Below are positions 7,984-17,369 of a DNA stretch of 64,000 nucleotides, piece after piece. Within the stretch, counting starts at the first letter, position 1. Each line of letters starts with the position of its first letter. Both the position numbers and the translations under genes were made by a program. The notes beneath the pieces are model-generated. The model did no database searches. It saw nothing but the letters and a program-made list of their open reading frames with translations, and was not told the DNA's origin. Source of the DNA: JAICMB01 sp963795935 (GTDB taxonomy: Bacteria > Acidobacteriota > Terriglobia > Bryobacterales > Bryobacteraceae); assembly GCA_963795935.1 (NCBI GenBank), contig CAWCJO010000021.1:1-64000 (forward strand). The letters are read 5' to 3'.

Positions 7984-9348
7984 ATGAAAAATCACTTCGC
8001 CATGGCTGTTGCGGCGTCTGCCGCTGCGGTCCTGTGCCCCGCTTTCGCGCAATCCGGCGCGCCGCCCTCGGCAATGGCGGCGCCGGACCAGACGGCAGAC
8101 CAGGCTTGGGTCATGCCGCTCGAGCAGTTGAACAAGCAGTTGCCTCCCTGGATCCGCTTTACCGGGCGGTTTCGCACCCGCTGGGAAATGGCGGCGGGGA
8201 TGGGCTTCGGCGTGTTCAACGACGGCTATTTGCTGACGCAACTGCGCGTGGGAGTGATTCTCCAGCCGGTGAAATGGCTAAGCTTTGCGGGCGAAACCCA
8301 AGACGCGCGCGTCTTCTTCAACCAGCGCGTCGGAAACGTTCCTCCCTATCAGAACACGTGGGACGTCCGGCAGGCCTATGGAGAATTGGGCAGTTCTAAA
8401 GAGGGTTGGGCGGACCTGATGGTGGGACGGCAGGTTTTGAGTTTTGGGGAGGAGCGTCTTATCGGTCCGTCCGATTGGTTGAACCAGGGCCGTACATTCG
8501 ATGCAGTCCGCTTCGATCTGCACCAGCCCGGTTTCAATGTCGCGGTGTTCGCGTCCTCCGTCGTCGTCGCGCGAGACGGCGTTGTCGACCACCGTTATGA
8601 CGGCAACGACACCTATGGCGTCTATTCAAGTTTCACCCGTCTCATCCCGCAATCGACCATTGAGCCGTACGTCATCTGGCGCGTGGCTCCGGGCAATCTC
8701 CGGCTGAGCGAGAACCAGGGCCGCGGCGCGCTGAACGAGTTTACGGGCGGCGTGCGCTGGGTGGGCAAACTGCCGGCGCGGTTCGCCTATAACATCGAGA
8801 TGGATAAACAGGGGGGATCGTTGGGACCGGATACCATCGACGCGTGGGCCGGGCACTGGCGCGTCGATAGGGGATTCCAAACCCGCTTCGGACTGCTGAC
8901 GCCGTTTGTCGAATCGAATTATGCTTCCGGAACGAAAAATTACAGCGGCGCGACATGGAACACGTTCGATCAGATCTATCCTTCATCGCACGATAAGCTG
9001 GGCGCGGCGGACCTCATCGGCTGGCGGAATATCCGGCAGGTCCGCGCCGGTCTCGAGGAAAACGTCTCGAAGAATTGGAAGACCAGGCAGACTTTCGAGG
9101 ATTTCTGGTTGGCCAACACGCACGACGCTCTCTACAACGCCGCGGGAGCGCTGGTGGTGCGATCCGCCAATGCGAACGTGAGCAGTCATGTGGGCGAGGA
9201 AGTGGACCTCGTCTTTGAGCGCAATTTCAACCGCGCCATGCTGCTGGGATTTGGATGGGCTCACTTTTTCACCGGCCCGTTCTTGAATGCAACCGGCCGG
9301 GTGAAAGACTACAACTACCCGTACGTGTACATTACGTATCACCTCTGA
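7984..9348 (+). CDS. outer-membrane porin, alginate-export (Alginate_exp) type
   Basis: About 454 residues. I chose the ATG at 7984 because a clear signal peptide follows (MKNHFAMAVAASAAAVLCPA then FAQ). The mature protein is rich in alternating beta strands with aromatic girdles: WIRFTGRFRTRWEMAAGMGF, LRVGVILQPVKWLSFAGETQ, VGRQVLSFGEERLIG, and a C-terminal strand ending YPYVYITYHL. This pattern is typical of the Alginate_exp family of outer-membrane barrels, which are widespread in Acidobacteria and usually of unknown substrate. It is divergent from the PspA operon (178 bp between) and its last 10 bp overlap the end of the convergent MscS gene. Confidence 0.8.
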   Translation: MKNHFAMAVAASAAAVLCPAFAQSGAPPSAMAAPDQTADQAWVMPLEQLNKQLPPWIRFTGRFRTRWEMAAGMGFGVFNDGYLLTQLRVGVILQPVKWLSFAGETQDARVFFNQRVGNVPPYQNTWDVRQAYGELGSSKEGWADLMVGRQVLSFGEERLIGPSDWLNQGRTFDAVRFDLHQPGFNVAVFASSVVVARDGVVDHRYDGNDTYGVYSSFTRLIPQSTIEPYVIWRVAPGNLRLSENQGRGALNEFTGGVRWVGKLPARFAYNIEMDKQGGSLGPDTIDAWAGHWRVDRGFQTRFGLLTPFVESNYASGTKNYSGATWNTFDQIYPSSHDKLGAADLIGWRNIRQVRAGLEENVSKNWKTRQTFEDFWLANTHDALYNAAGALVVRSANANVSSHVGEEVDLVFERNFNRAMLLGFGWAHFFTGPFLNATGRVKDYNYPYVYITYHL

Positions 9349-10271
9349 TTTTCCGCGGCGACCTCCCTGATCACCGCCTTAAGTTCTTCCCGCAGCTCCG
9401 GCGACAACGCCTGTACGACGTGAACCGTGCGGGTGGGGAAGGGAATCTCGATCCCCGCTTCGGCGAATCTCTTCTTAATGCGGCGGTTCATCTCGCGGCC
9501 GACCGGGTATTGCTTTCCCGGTAGAGTCTTGAAGCGCGCCTTCACGATCACGGCCGAGTCGGCCAGCTTGTCAACGCCCATGATCTCGAGCGGAGCGAGT
9601 ACGGCCTCGCGATAGGCGTCCTCGCTCGCCAGGCCCTCCGCGATGGCTTGCAGTTCCGACACGACCTGGTCGGTATCGTCTTTGTAGTCGACCGAGACCT
9701 CGAAAACATAATAAGAATAATCGCGCGTCAAATTCGAAAGCGTCTGGATGCTCCCGTTCGGAAAAATGTGTACCGCGCCGTTTTCGCCGCGCAGCACCGT
9801 CGTCCGCAGATTTATTTCCTCCACCAGTCCGCCGGTTCCGTTGATTACGGCGGCGTCGTTCACGCGGATCTGATTTTCGAGCAGCAGAAACAGGCCGCCG
9901 AGGATGTCCTTGACCAAGCTTTGCGCGCCAAACCCGACGGCGACGCCCACCACGCCCAAGCTTGCCAGCAGCGGGCCGATTTCAAAGCCGAGCTTCTGCA
10001 GCGCCATGAGAACCGCCACCGTCCAGATCAGGAAAATGACGGACTTCCGCGCAACATTTCCGATCGTCTGCGCGCGTTTCTCCAACTCAAACTGGGTGGC
10101 CTCGCCTCCCTTCAGCATGACGCGCACGGAGTACTTGCGCAGCGCCCGGATGAAGCGCTCGGCAATGGCCGTGAGCACGTACGCGAAGATAAAAATAAAC
10201 AGAATGCGGACACCGTCCAGCACGTAAGGCAGGTAGTATTCGAAGCGCAGCAGGTCGTTGCGGCTTGGCAT
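9339..10271 (-). CDS. MscS-family mechanosensitive ion channel
   Basis: 310 residues. Membrane segments are at about residues 17-36 (GVRILFIFIFAYVLTAIAE), 75-94 (SVIFLIWTVAVLMALQKLG) and 98-118. The third is the pore helix with the glycine/alanine packing typical of MscS (LLASLGVVGVAVGFGAQSL then VKDILGG). The beta domain follows (VNDAAVINGTGGLVEEINLR, then HIFPNGSIQTLSN) and a C-terminal alpha/beta cage domain. Small channel of the YnaI/MscS type that opens under membrane tension to release osmolytes. Single gene, convergent with the porin. Intact. Confidence 0.92.
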   Translation of the reverse strand: MPSRNDLLRFEYYLPYVLDGVRILFIFIFAYVLTAIAERFIRALRKYSVRVMLKGGEATQFELEKRAQTIGNVARKSVIFLIWTVAVLMALQKLGFEIGPLLASLGVVGVAVGFGAQSLVKDILGGLFLLLENQIRVNDAAVINGTGGLVEEINLRTTVLRGENGAVHIFPNGSIQTLSNLTRDYSYYVFEVSVDYKDDTDQVVSELQAIAEGLASEDAYREAVLAPLEIMGVDKLADSAVIVKARFKTLPGKQYPVGREMNRRIKKRFAEAGIEIPFPTRTVHVVQALSPELREELKAVIREVAAENQR

Positions 10272-10311
10272 GTCTTCTCATGGTAAGCTCGGCTGCTAAA
10301 CTGAGAAATAA

Positions 10312-10735
10312 ATGCCGTCTAAACCGATCCCTGCCGCGAAGGCGCCGGCAGCCGCGGGTCCGTCCGTGCCCAAGGTGCTGATTCTGTCCTGGCTGGCGCC
10401 GGGCGCGGGTCATTTCATGCTGAAGCGCACGGGGAGGGGAGGCCTCCTGCTGGGCTCGGTCGCGCTCATGTTTCTCTTCGGCCTGTTGATGCGCGGAAGC
10501 ATGTTCCATCCCGCAGACCGGCGATCTGCTCACGACCGTCATTTATTGCGGGGGCTTCGTCGGCGATATTGCGTCCGGCCTGTTCTACTTCGTTACCACT
10601 TGGTTCGGCTACAACCAACCCGACATGGCGGGGCATGCGCACGATTACGGAACCAAATTTCTGGTCGCGGCCGGTCTGCTCAATATACTGGCCATGGTCG
10701 ACGCCTACGAAATCGCGACGGGGAAAAAGGATTAG
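10312..10735 (+). CDS. small multi-pass membrane protein, DUF6677-like (one frameshift)
   Basis: The N-terminal frame reads KVLILSWLAPGAGHFMLKR and RGGLLLGSVALMFLFGLLMR, then breaks near 10513 at MFHP. An extra base there hides the continuation QTGDLLTTVIYCGGFVGDIA, GLFYFVTTWFGYNQ and NILAMVDAYEIATGKKD, ending at 10735. The corrected protein has about 140 residues with three or four membrane segments. The 'LAPGAGHF', 'GYNQ' and 'N-LAMVDAYEIA-G' motifs match the acidobacterial DUF6677 type. Function unknown. The next small gene starts one base after this stop, so they form an operon. Confidence 0.65.
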
Positions 10736-10736
10736 C

Positions 10737-10925
10737 ATGGCCCCCATCATGAACCTGACGCATTTCGAGGCCTCGCTGCTGTTCGCGCTGTTCGCTTCCG
10801 TTGTGCTGGGCGTGGTGACGAAGAAGACCGACAGCGAGCGGCTGCGGTACGGCGTGCGCTGCTTCGCTTACTTTATTGTTGCGGTGATCGGCTTAGGCTG
10901 GCTGATGTGGCTGGGGCACCGCTGA
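10737..10925 (+). CDS. small two-helix membrane protein
   Basis: 62 residues: MAPIMNLTHFEASLLFALFA, then VTKKTDSERLRYG, then a second helix FAYFIVAVIGLGWLMWLGHR. Two hydrophobic helices joined by a short basic loop. The start codon lies one base beyond the stop of the upstream membrane protein, so it is translationally linked. A second in-frame ATG is 12 bases downstream. I do not know the family; conserved pairing with the DUF6677-like gene in related genomes would be informative. Confidence 0.6.
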   Translation: MAPIMNLTHFEASLLFALFASVVLGVVTKKTDSERLRYGVRCFAYFIVAVIGLGWLMWLGHR

Positions 10926-10931
10926 GGCGGT

Positions 10932-11892
10932 CTAGGGAGTATCGCCGCACTTGCCCTTGCAGACGGTTTCGGAAAGCTGGCGAGGCGGGCCGAGTTTATT
11001 GGGGTCCGAGAGCGACGGCCGCTGGACGCTGAAGGTCTCCACCACGGCGCCGTCCGGCGGCGGGCCGGCGCTCGATGATTTCGTGCTCCTTTAGCTGCAG
11101 GGCGCCGGTATCGTTCACGACACCCGGTATATTTTTGTCGAAGAGATCGACGGCAACGTCCTCGGCGCCGCCGGGCCGTTTCTGAACCGTCTTGACGGTC
11201 TGCGAATGCAGTTCGAGTTGTCCGGTGGGGCCCACTTCGTATTCGGCGGTGTTGTCCGTAGTCTGGTTCCCGTTCACGGCGCTGTCCGTGACGCGGCGCA
11301 CGGCGGCATAGAAGTTCCCCCCGGGATCTTTGCGGTATGTGACGACCGCCTCCTCCTGGCCGCCGCCGCGCTTCGAGATCACGGCGTTCTTTTTCTCGAC
11401 AATGTCGAAGCCGCCGTTGATGCTTGCGCGCTCGACCACGGTATCGGAGGTTTGCGTCGACCCTGAAAGCTCGTTGTGGGTGTTCGAGCGCTCGACAATC
11501 CGCATTCCGCCATCGACGCCGGAAGCATAGGTTGTGGTCTCGACGGTGGAGTTGCCGTTCGGCTCCTTATGCTCGTCGATTAAGAGTTTTTCAGTGCCGG
11601 CCAGATTGCCCGCGCCGTCATAACGGCGGACAACGCGCTCGATGAGCTTGCCGGAAGGGTCGTCGCGCAAGATCTTCTGCTCGATGCGCTCGAGCGGCGC
11701 CATGCGGCCGTTGATCGAACGGGTCCTCTCGGTTGTTTCATACCCATTCGGCTGCGGCGTGGTGGTCACTTGCGGGCCGGCCGCCACGCGATTGCCGTTG
11801 ATATCGATGGAGGTAGTTTCGGAGGAGCTTTGGCCGGCCGCCTGCGATAGGAAAGCCGCCGCAATGGCGAGGCCGCTGAAAAACATGCGCAT
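10932..11892 (-). CDS. secreted repeat-like protein (one frameshift near the end)
   Basis: About 320 residues after correction. The signal peptide is MRMFFSGLAIAAAFLSQAAG followed by QSSS. The mature part is built from short beta-type units of similar style: ERIEQKILRDDPSGKLIERV, RRYDGAGNLAGTEKLLIDEH, GMRIVERSNTHNELSGS, FDIVEKKNAVISKRGGG. Near 11065 the frame slips; the corrected end is VETFSVQRPSLSDPNKLGPP, then a short Cys pair (CKGKCGDTP). Family not recognised. It may be an exported beta-repeat protein. Divergent from the large TonB-dependent receptor that starts at 12008. Confidence 0.6.
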
Positions 11893-12007
11893 GATTCAGC
11901 GTACGCGGCAAATACCTAGCGGGCAATGAGGCAAAAACCTGAGTTTCGGCGTGCTTTTTCGGCGCCGCGTAGGCACGAAGCGGTTGTATCATAAGACAAC
12001 GGGTCTT

Positions 12008-15000
12008 ATGAAAAGAAACATCTCTCGATATCTGTATCTGCTCACATTCACGGCCTGGACGGTACTGGGCCAAAACGCGGCGGGCGTGGGAAGCATCACG
12101 GGAGTGGTCGAAGACGCCACGGGCGCGGTGGTTCCGAATGCCTCGGTTGTGGTTGCCAATCCATCGAAGGGCATCCGGCGCGATCTGACGACAAACGCCG
12201 CGGGCATTTTTACGGCTCCGGCGCTGGTTCCGGCGGCGGGCTACGAGGTCACGGTCAGTCTACAGGGTTTTCAGACATATCAAGTGCACAATATCGACCT
12301 GCACGTCGGCGAGACGGTCACTCTTGCGCCCCGGTTGGCCATAGGCACGGCGACGACGCAGGTGGAGGTTACGGCCGAGGCGCCGGTGGTCTCAAGCGAC
12401 AAGACCGACGTGTCGCAAGTTGTGGACACGCGGCAGATTTTGGACCTGCCGATCAACGGGCGGCGCGTGGACAGCTTTATCCTGCTGACGCCGGGCGTGG
12501 TCGCCGACGCCTCCTTCGGTCTGATGTCGTTCCGCGGCAATCCGGGCGGCAACTCCTTCCTGACCGATGGCATCGATACGACCAACCAGTTTTACGACGA
12601 GAACGCGGGGCGCACGCGAACCTACAACATTTCGCAGGACGCGGTGCAGGAATTCCAGGTGGTCTCGGCCAACTTCCTGGCTGAATACGGCAATGCCTCG
12701 GGCGGCGTGATCAATACCGTCACGCGCAGCGGAACCAACGGCCTGCACGGCACGGCGTACTGGTTCTTCCGCAACCGCACGCTGAACGCAACCGACCCGA
12801 CGGCAGCGGGATTGAATCCCCCCGAATGGCGTCACCAAGCCGGCGCCAGCATCGGCGGCCCCATCAAGAAGGACAAGCTGTTCTACTTCTTCAACGGCGA
12901 ATTGCAGCGCCGCAATTTCCCTATCGTCTCGTCCAACATCAGTAATACGAACCTCTTCAATGCCCAGGGTCAGTACGTCGCGACGGGCGCGAATGCCTGC
13001 CAGGCGCCGGCCACCGCGGCGCAATGCCAGACGGCCATCGCTTACATTCAGGGCCGCGTGCAGCCGCAACTGGTTCCGCGCCAGTCCGACGTGAACCTGA
13101 TGTTCGGCAAAGTCGATTACCAGATGAGCGATCGCAACCGTTTGTCGGCGGAGTTGAATTATCTCGATTTCCGTTCGCCCAACGGCATTCAAACGCAGGC
13201 CTCTCTCAACACCGGGAACGCCATCGGCAACAACGCCAATACTAACGTCTTCGACCGCACGGGAAAGCTGGGGCTGACCACCGTCATTTCGCCCAACATG
13301 GTGAATGAGGCCCGTTTCGGGTTCTTCAAGGATCGCCAGTTCGACCCCGCCAGTCCCTCGCTCGAGGCGCCGTTCGGTCCCACGCAGGTCTCCGTGGGCA
13401 GTCCCGCGATCAATTACCTCGGGACGGCGACCAGCTATCCTCGCCTGCTGCCGAGCGAACTGCGCCTGCAAGGCTCCGACACGCTTTCCTATACAGTAGG
13501 CCGCCACAGCATAAAGTTCGGCGTCGATTATTCGCACGTCGAGGATTATATCGTCAGCATTCCGAACCTCTACGGAACCTACACCTATACGTCGCTGACT
13601 TCCTTCGCGCAGGACTTTTCCGGCAACACCGCGGGCGCGAAGGACTGGACGCGCTATTCGCAGACCTTCGGCACGCCCACCATCGACCTGAACTTCAACG
13701 AGATTCAGTTCTTCCTGCAGGACGAGTTTCATATCACCCCGAAACTGACCATCACGCCCGGGGCGCGCTATGAATACACCACCCTGCCGCAACCGACGCA
13801 GGTGAACCCGGCGTTTCCGCAGACCGGCCACATTCCCGATACCACTTTGAACCTGGCGCCGCGCCTCGGCATCGCGTATTCAATTAACGACAAGACGGTG
13901 TTTCGCGGCGGCTACGGCATTTTCTACAACCGTTATGTGTCGGCGGGAATCGAAAGCCTGTTCCTCAATAACGGCCTGTACCAGCCGGCCGTCACGCTGA
14001 ACAGCAATGTCGCCGCGCAGGTTACGGCCGGTCCGGTATTTCCGAACTATCTCGCGGCGCAGCCGAATGTCGCCGGAACCGCCAATCTCGATATCGTCGA
14101 TTCGAATTGGCGCAATTCTTATTCCGAGCAGGCCAACATCGCGCTGGAGCGGCAGCTTGCCAGGAATCTAAGCCTGACGGTTTCGGGCGTCTGGAGCCGC
14201 TCGCTGCATATTACGTCGGCCTACGATGCCAACGCCGCGAACCCCACCAGCTCGTTTACGTATCAGATCCTCGATGCCAACGGAAATCCGGTAAGCAGCT
14301 ATACGACCCCGGTCTACACGCAACGCATCAATCCGGCATACGGGAAGATAGTCGAGATGACGTCCGACGCCAACAGTTATTACGACGCTCTGATCGTGCA
14401 ATTGCAGAAGCGCTACAGCAGTTGGATGCAGGGACAGATCGCCTATACGTATTCCCATACGATCGACTACGATATCGGCGGCGCGGCGGGCGGCCCGGCG
14501 GGATCTTCGGGTGTTCTTTATGCGCCTTCATTTCCGACCTCCGTTTTCAACGGCAATTACTCCGGTGAAAAGGGGTCCAGCTCCAACGACGAGCGGCACC
14601 GTTTCGTGGCGAACGCCATCTTCAACCCGCGCTTCACGCACGGCTCGAGCTGGTTCGCTAAAAACATTGTGAATGGCTGGCAGCTCTCGGTCATCGAGGT
14701 TCTGGGATCGTCCTACCCACTGCCTCCCACCGTCAGCGTCTCCGCCTTCCCGAGCACGGCGCAGGTGGGCGGCTCAGGGTTGCTCAGCACTTCGACGTTG
14801 AACGGCCTGGGCGGCGCGACTCGCGTGCCGTTCGAGTCCACCTCCGCGCTGAATGTCGGTCCCATTTACCGCACCGACGCGCGCCTTACGAAAACGCTGA
14901 ACATCACCGAGCGTTTCAAGACCGAGCTGATTTTCGAGGCCTTCAACGTATTCAACCACACCATTCCGGAGGGAGGGACGCCGCGCATCACGGAGCAGTA

Positions 15001-15154
15001 CGTCACGGTCAACTCCACGACCGATCCAAAACTGGGGGCGGGCCAGATTGGATTGATGCCGTACTCCGGATACGGTACGCTGTCGCAGACGCAGGCTCCG
15101 CCGGACGGCACCACGGCGCGGCGCGCGCAAGTGGCGGTGCGTTTTATCTGGTAG
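12008..15154 (+). CDS. Oar-like TonB-dependent receptor with carboxypeptidase-regulatory domain
   Basis: 1048 residues from the ATG at 12008, followed by a signal peptide (MKRNISRYLYLLTFTAWTVL then GQN). Residues about 27-105 form a carboxypeptidase-regulatory-like domain (GSITGVVEDATGAVVPNASV). A plug domain follows (DLPINGRRVDSFILLTPGV, NSFLTDGIDTTNQF), then a long barrel with repeated aromatic strands (YFFNGELQRRN, FFLQDEFHITPKLTITPGAR) and the end RRAQVAVRFIW, which closes with an aromatic residue as barrel proteins do. Receptors of this Oar type are expanded in Acidobacteria and are thought to take up large or complex substrates. Over 3 kb with no frameshift, in contrast with many neighbours. 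Confidence 0.93.
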   Translation: MKRNISRYLYLLTFTAWTVLGQNAAGVGSITGVVEDATGAVVPNASVVVANPSKGIRRDLTTNAAGIFTAPALVPAAGYEVTVSLQGFQTYQVHNIDLHVGETVTLAPRLAIGTATTQVEVTAEAPVVSSDKTDVSQVVDTRQILDLPINGRRVDSFILLTPGVVADASFGLMSFRGNPGGNSFLTDGIDTTNQFYDENAGRTRTYNISQDAVQEFQVVSANFLAEYGNASGGVINTVTRSGTNGLHGTAYWFFRNRTLNATDPTAAGLNPPEWRHQAGASIGGPIKKDKLFYFFNGELQRRNFPIVSSNISNTNLFNAQGQYVATGANACQAPATAAQCQTAIAYIQGRVQPQLVPRQSDVNLMFGKVDYQMSDRNRLSAELNYLDFRSPNGIQTQASLNTGNAIGNNANTNVFDRTGKLGLTTVISPNMVNEARFGFFKDRQFDPASPSLEAPFGPTQVSVGSPAINYLGTATSYPRLLPSELRLQGSDTLSYTVGRHSIKFGVDYSHVEDYIVSIPNLYGTYTYTSLTSFAQDFSGNTAGAKDWTRYSQTFGTPTIDLNFNEIQFFLQDEFHITPKLTITPGARYEYTTLPQPTQVNPAFPQTGHIPDTTLNLAPRLGIAYSINDKTVFRGGYGIFYNRYVSAGIESLFLNNGLYQPAVTLNSNVAAQVTAGPVFPNYLAAQPNVAGTANLDIVDSNWRNSYSEQANIALERQLARNLSLTVSGVWSRSLHITSAYDANAANPTSSFTYQILDANGNPVSSYTTPVYTQRINPAYGKIVEMTSDANSYYDALIVQLQKRYSSWMQGQIAYTYSHTIDYDIGGAAGGPAGSSGVLYAPSFPTSVFNGNYSGEKGSSSNDERHRFVANAIFNPRFTHGSSWFAKNIVNGWQLSVIEVLGSSYPLPPTVSVSAFPSTAQVGGSGLLSTSTLNGLGGATRVPFESTSALNVGPIYRTDARLTKTLNITERFKTELIFEAFNVFNHTIPEGGTPRITEQYVTVNSTTDPKLGAGQIGLMPYSGYGTLSQTQAPPDGTTARRAQVAVRFIW

Positions 15155-15453
15155 TGGCCGGAGGATACAAGGCAAGCCGCGCGGGTTTTCAAGCGCTTGA
15201 TTGAAAAGCTCGCTTCGGGGAGGTCAGCTCCCTGACGGTCGCGGCTCACTTTGCGCGTCCCGGCGGTTTGGGGCGTCGTGGCGGTTTGGCGCGAACGATC
15301 AGTTGGCTTTTCGTGGCGATTGGGGCGTGCGGCGGCGGCCCGCAAATGCTCGCTGCGCTACAGTGAAGAGGCTAAGCGGCGGACCGGCGAAGATCTCAGC
15401 CACGCGGGCGCGAGAGTGTCTCTTCCGGCCTCATCGCGGTAACAGGCACTTTG
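15155..15453. other. intergenic region with small inverted repeats, no gene seen
   Basis: About 300 bp without a convincing gene. After the receptor stop there is an imperfect hairpin, ttttcaa at 15186-15192 paired with ttgaaaa at 15201-15207. Further on, ggtcagctccctgacggtcg near 15222-15241 contains ggtcag/ctgacg arms. The rest is GC-rich. The second block looks like a dispersed extragenic repeat of the Solibacter type, but it occurs only once in this window, so that is only a guess. Confidence 0.35.
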
Positions 15454-17022
15454 ATGAGCGCGTCAGAAATACAGGTGAGCCACAATACCCCACTTGCCGC
15501 GTTGCTGCGGCGCGCCCGGACGCGGCACATCTTCCAAATCCTGTTGGACGAGGGGGCACTGGCGGGCGCGATCGCGCTGGGCGGCGGCATTGTATTGCTC
15601 GTTGTGGGAACGCAGATTCTCGATTGGTACTGGCTCGCCGGGCTGTTCGCGGCGGGCCTTGCCATAGGAGGGTGGCGCGCCAGGAAGAGGTTCGCTTCAA
15701 GCTACGAGGTGGCGCGGCGGCTGGACGACAAGCTGGCGCTGAACGACGCTCTTTCGACGGCGCTCTACTTCGGCGAACATCCGGAACGCACCACGACGCC
15801 GCGGGCAGTAATCGAGGAACAGCGCGAGATGGCGCATGAGGCGGCGCGCGCGGCTGATCCGCGGCGCGGCATGCCGTTCGTATTTTCGCGCTCCGCCTAT
15901 GCCGCGGGGGGCCTCACGCTGGTCGCAATCGGCGTTTTCGGATTGCGGTATGGCGTCAATGGCAGCCTCGACCTGCGGCCGTCGCTGGTCCAGATCGCCT
16001 TCGATGGAGTTTTCGGGCCGGCCGATTCTCGCGCGGCCGAGCGCGGTAAGCAGAACGAGCAACACGCGAAGAACTGGAAAAATCCAGCGACGTTGAAAAC
16101 CGATCCATGGCAGGCGCAGACGATCGATCAGAGCGGGGCGCCGGATTCCGCGCTCAACACCATCGACACGCCGGAGGTCGACAACAGCAACGCCACGGGT
16201 CCCGCGGCCGATCCTAAAGCGAACGGAAACAAGTCCGCCGACACTCCCGATTCGACGGCGGCCAGCCCGGATGACGATGCGGAGCGCAGCGCGGGCAGTC
16301 CGGACCAGGCGCCCGACGGGGGAGCTTCGCCCTCGCGCGACAACAACAAGGCCGGCGCTCCTCCGCCGGGAGCGGACCAGAAAGGGCAAAGCGCCGGGGA
16401 GAATCCCAGCTTGGCGGAAAAGGTGCGCGACGCGTTTGCTAACTTGCTTTCGAAACTGAAGATGCAGCCCAAGGGCGGCGGCGACAAATCGGCGGGCTCG
16501 CAGCGGAATCAGGCCGGCTCGCAGCAGCAGTCGGCGCAGAATAAGCAGGCCGGCGAACAGAACGGCGCGCCGACGCCGGGCCAGAAGCAGACGGACGCAA
16601 TGTCTTCGCCCGACGGCCAGTCGAGTGAGGACGCGCGAGGCTCCGAGCAAGCCAAGAACGGCCAAGGGAAGAGCAACGGAAAGAGCGAGGGGCGAAGCGA
16701 TTCCGAGCAGGGCAAGAGCGGCATCGGAAGCGAGGACGGCGACAAGAGCATCAAGGAGGCCGAGCAACTGGCGGCCATGGGAAAGATCAGCGAGATTATC
16801 GGCAAGCGTTCGCAAAACGTGACCGGCGAGGCGATGGTGGAGGTCGGCTCGGGGAACCAGCAGTTGCGCACGCAGTACAGCCAGCGCAAGGCCGCGCATG
16901 CGGACACGGGCGGGGAGATCGGCCGCGACGAAGTGCCGCTGGCGTACCGGCAATATGTGCAGCAGTATTTCGAGGAGATCCGCAAAGTGCCGGCGAGCGG
17001 CGCGAAGAAGGCGGTGGCGTAA
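15454..17022 (+). CDS. membrane protein with long low-complexity hydrophilic region
   Basis: 522 residues from the ATG at 15454 (a TTG directly precedes it). Two membrane segments lie at about 35-60 (GALAGAIALGGGIVLLVVG) and 60-75, and a third near 155-170 (AAGGLTLVAIGVFGLRYG). Residues 75-140 look folded (YEVARRLDDKLALNDALSTA). From about 205 to 440 the chain is extremely rich in Gly, Ser, Lys, Asn, Gln, Asp and Pro, probably disordered. A short conserved-looking end (EVGSGNQQLRTQYSQRKAAH, PLAYRQYVQQYFEEIRK) closes it. I do not recognise a family name. The arrangement of membrane anchor, disordered spacer and small C-terminal domain suggests a cell-surface or periplasmic tether. Confidence 0.7.
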   Translation: MSASEIQVSHNTPLAALLRRARTRHIFQILLDEGALAGAIALGGGIVLLVVGTQILDWYWLAGLFAAGLAIGGWRARKRFASSYEVARRLDDKLALNDALSTALYFGEHPERTTTPRAVIEEQREMAHEAARAADPRRGMPFVFSRSAYAAGGLTLVAIGVFGLRYGVNGSLDLRPSLVQIAFDGVFGPADSRAAERGKQNEQHAKNWKNPATLKTDPWQAQTIDQSGAPDSALNTIDTPEVDNSNATGPAADPKANGNKSADTPDSTAASPDDDAERSAGSPDQAPDGGASPSRDNNKAGAPPPGADQKGQSAGENPSLAEKVRDAFANLLSKLKMQPKGGGDKSAGSQRNQAGSQQQSAQNKQAGEQNGAPTPGQKQTDAMSSPDGQSSEDARGSEQAKNGQGKSNGKSEGRSDSEQGKSGIGSEDGDKSIKEAEQLAAMGKISEIIGKRSQNVTGEAMVEVGSGNQQLRTQYSQRKAAHADTGGEIGRDEVPLAYRQYVQQYFEEIRKVPASGAKKAVA

Positions 17023-17069
17023 GGAAGGGGCGCAGGAATAATGGGAGCATGTTATGCTTCGGAACGGAC

Positions 17070-17146
17070 GCGCCCGTAGCTCAGCTGGATAGAGCGATTG
17101 GCTTCGAACCAATAGGCCGGGGGTTCGAGTCCCTCCGGGCGCGCCA
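17070..17146 (+). tRNA. tRNA-Arg (anticodon UCG)
   Basis: 77 nt. Acceptor stem gcgcccg/cgggcgc, D arm tagctcagctggatagagcg, anticodon stem attgg/ccaat with loop cttcgaa giving anticodon TCG, T arm ggggg-ttcgagt-ccctc, discriminator G and encoded CCA. Reads CGA-type arginine codons. No integrase or direct repeat marks it as an insertion site here. Confidence 0.95.
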
Positions 17147-17369
17147 TCGAATTTACGACGAATTCAGATTGCCGGCGTAAGGACGATCGTTTTTCAAATC
17201 CAATTGTCGAGTGTATGCGCCCTGTTTGGAGGCTTTCCAGGCGGCCTGCTCGACGCGGGCGCATAGATCACAGCGCGCCCGTTGCGCCCCGATCGCAATT
17301 GGCCGCTGTCCTCACCATTGTCTTGGCCGTGCGCGCCGCGCCCGACCGTTAGGCTTTTCGCCATTCCGG

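Noticed and set aside
7288..8241. Long version of the YbjN-like gene starting at 8241
   Set aside because: The upstream part is antisense to the start of the porin gene; the protein-like part begins at 7806 with its own ribosome site.
12392..13831. Long open frame on the minus strand (479 codons) inside the TonB receptor gene
   Set aside because: Arg/Val/Gly-rich translation without family features, fully antisense to an intact and clearly conserved receptor; a by-product of high GC content.
15697..17112. 471-codon minus-strand open frame opposite the low-complexity membrane protein
   Set aside because: The translation is Leu/Arg/Ala-rich shadow sequence and runs through the tRNA gene, which a real gene would not do.
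17070..17146. tRNA-Arg as attachment site of an integrated element
   Set aside because: No integrase, no partial repeat of the tRNA 3' end, and normal genes on both sides.
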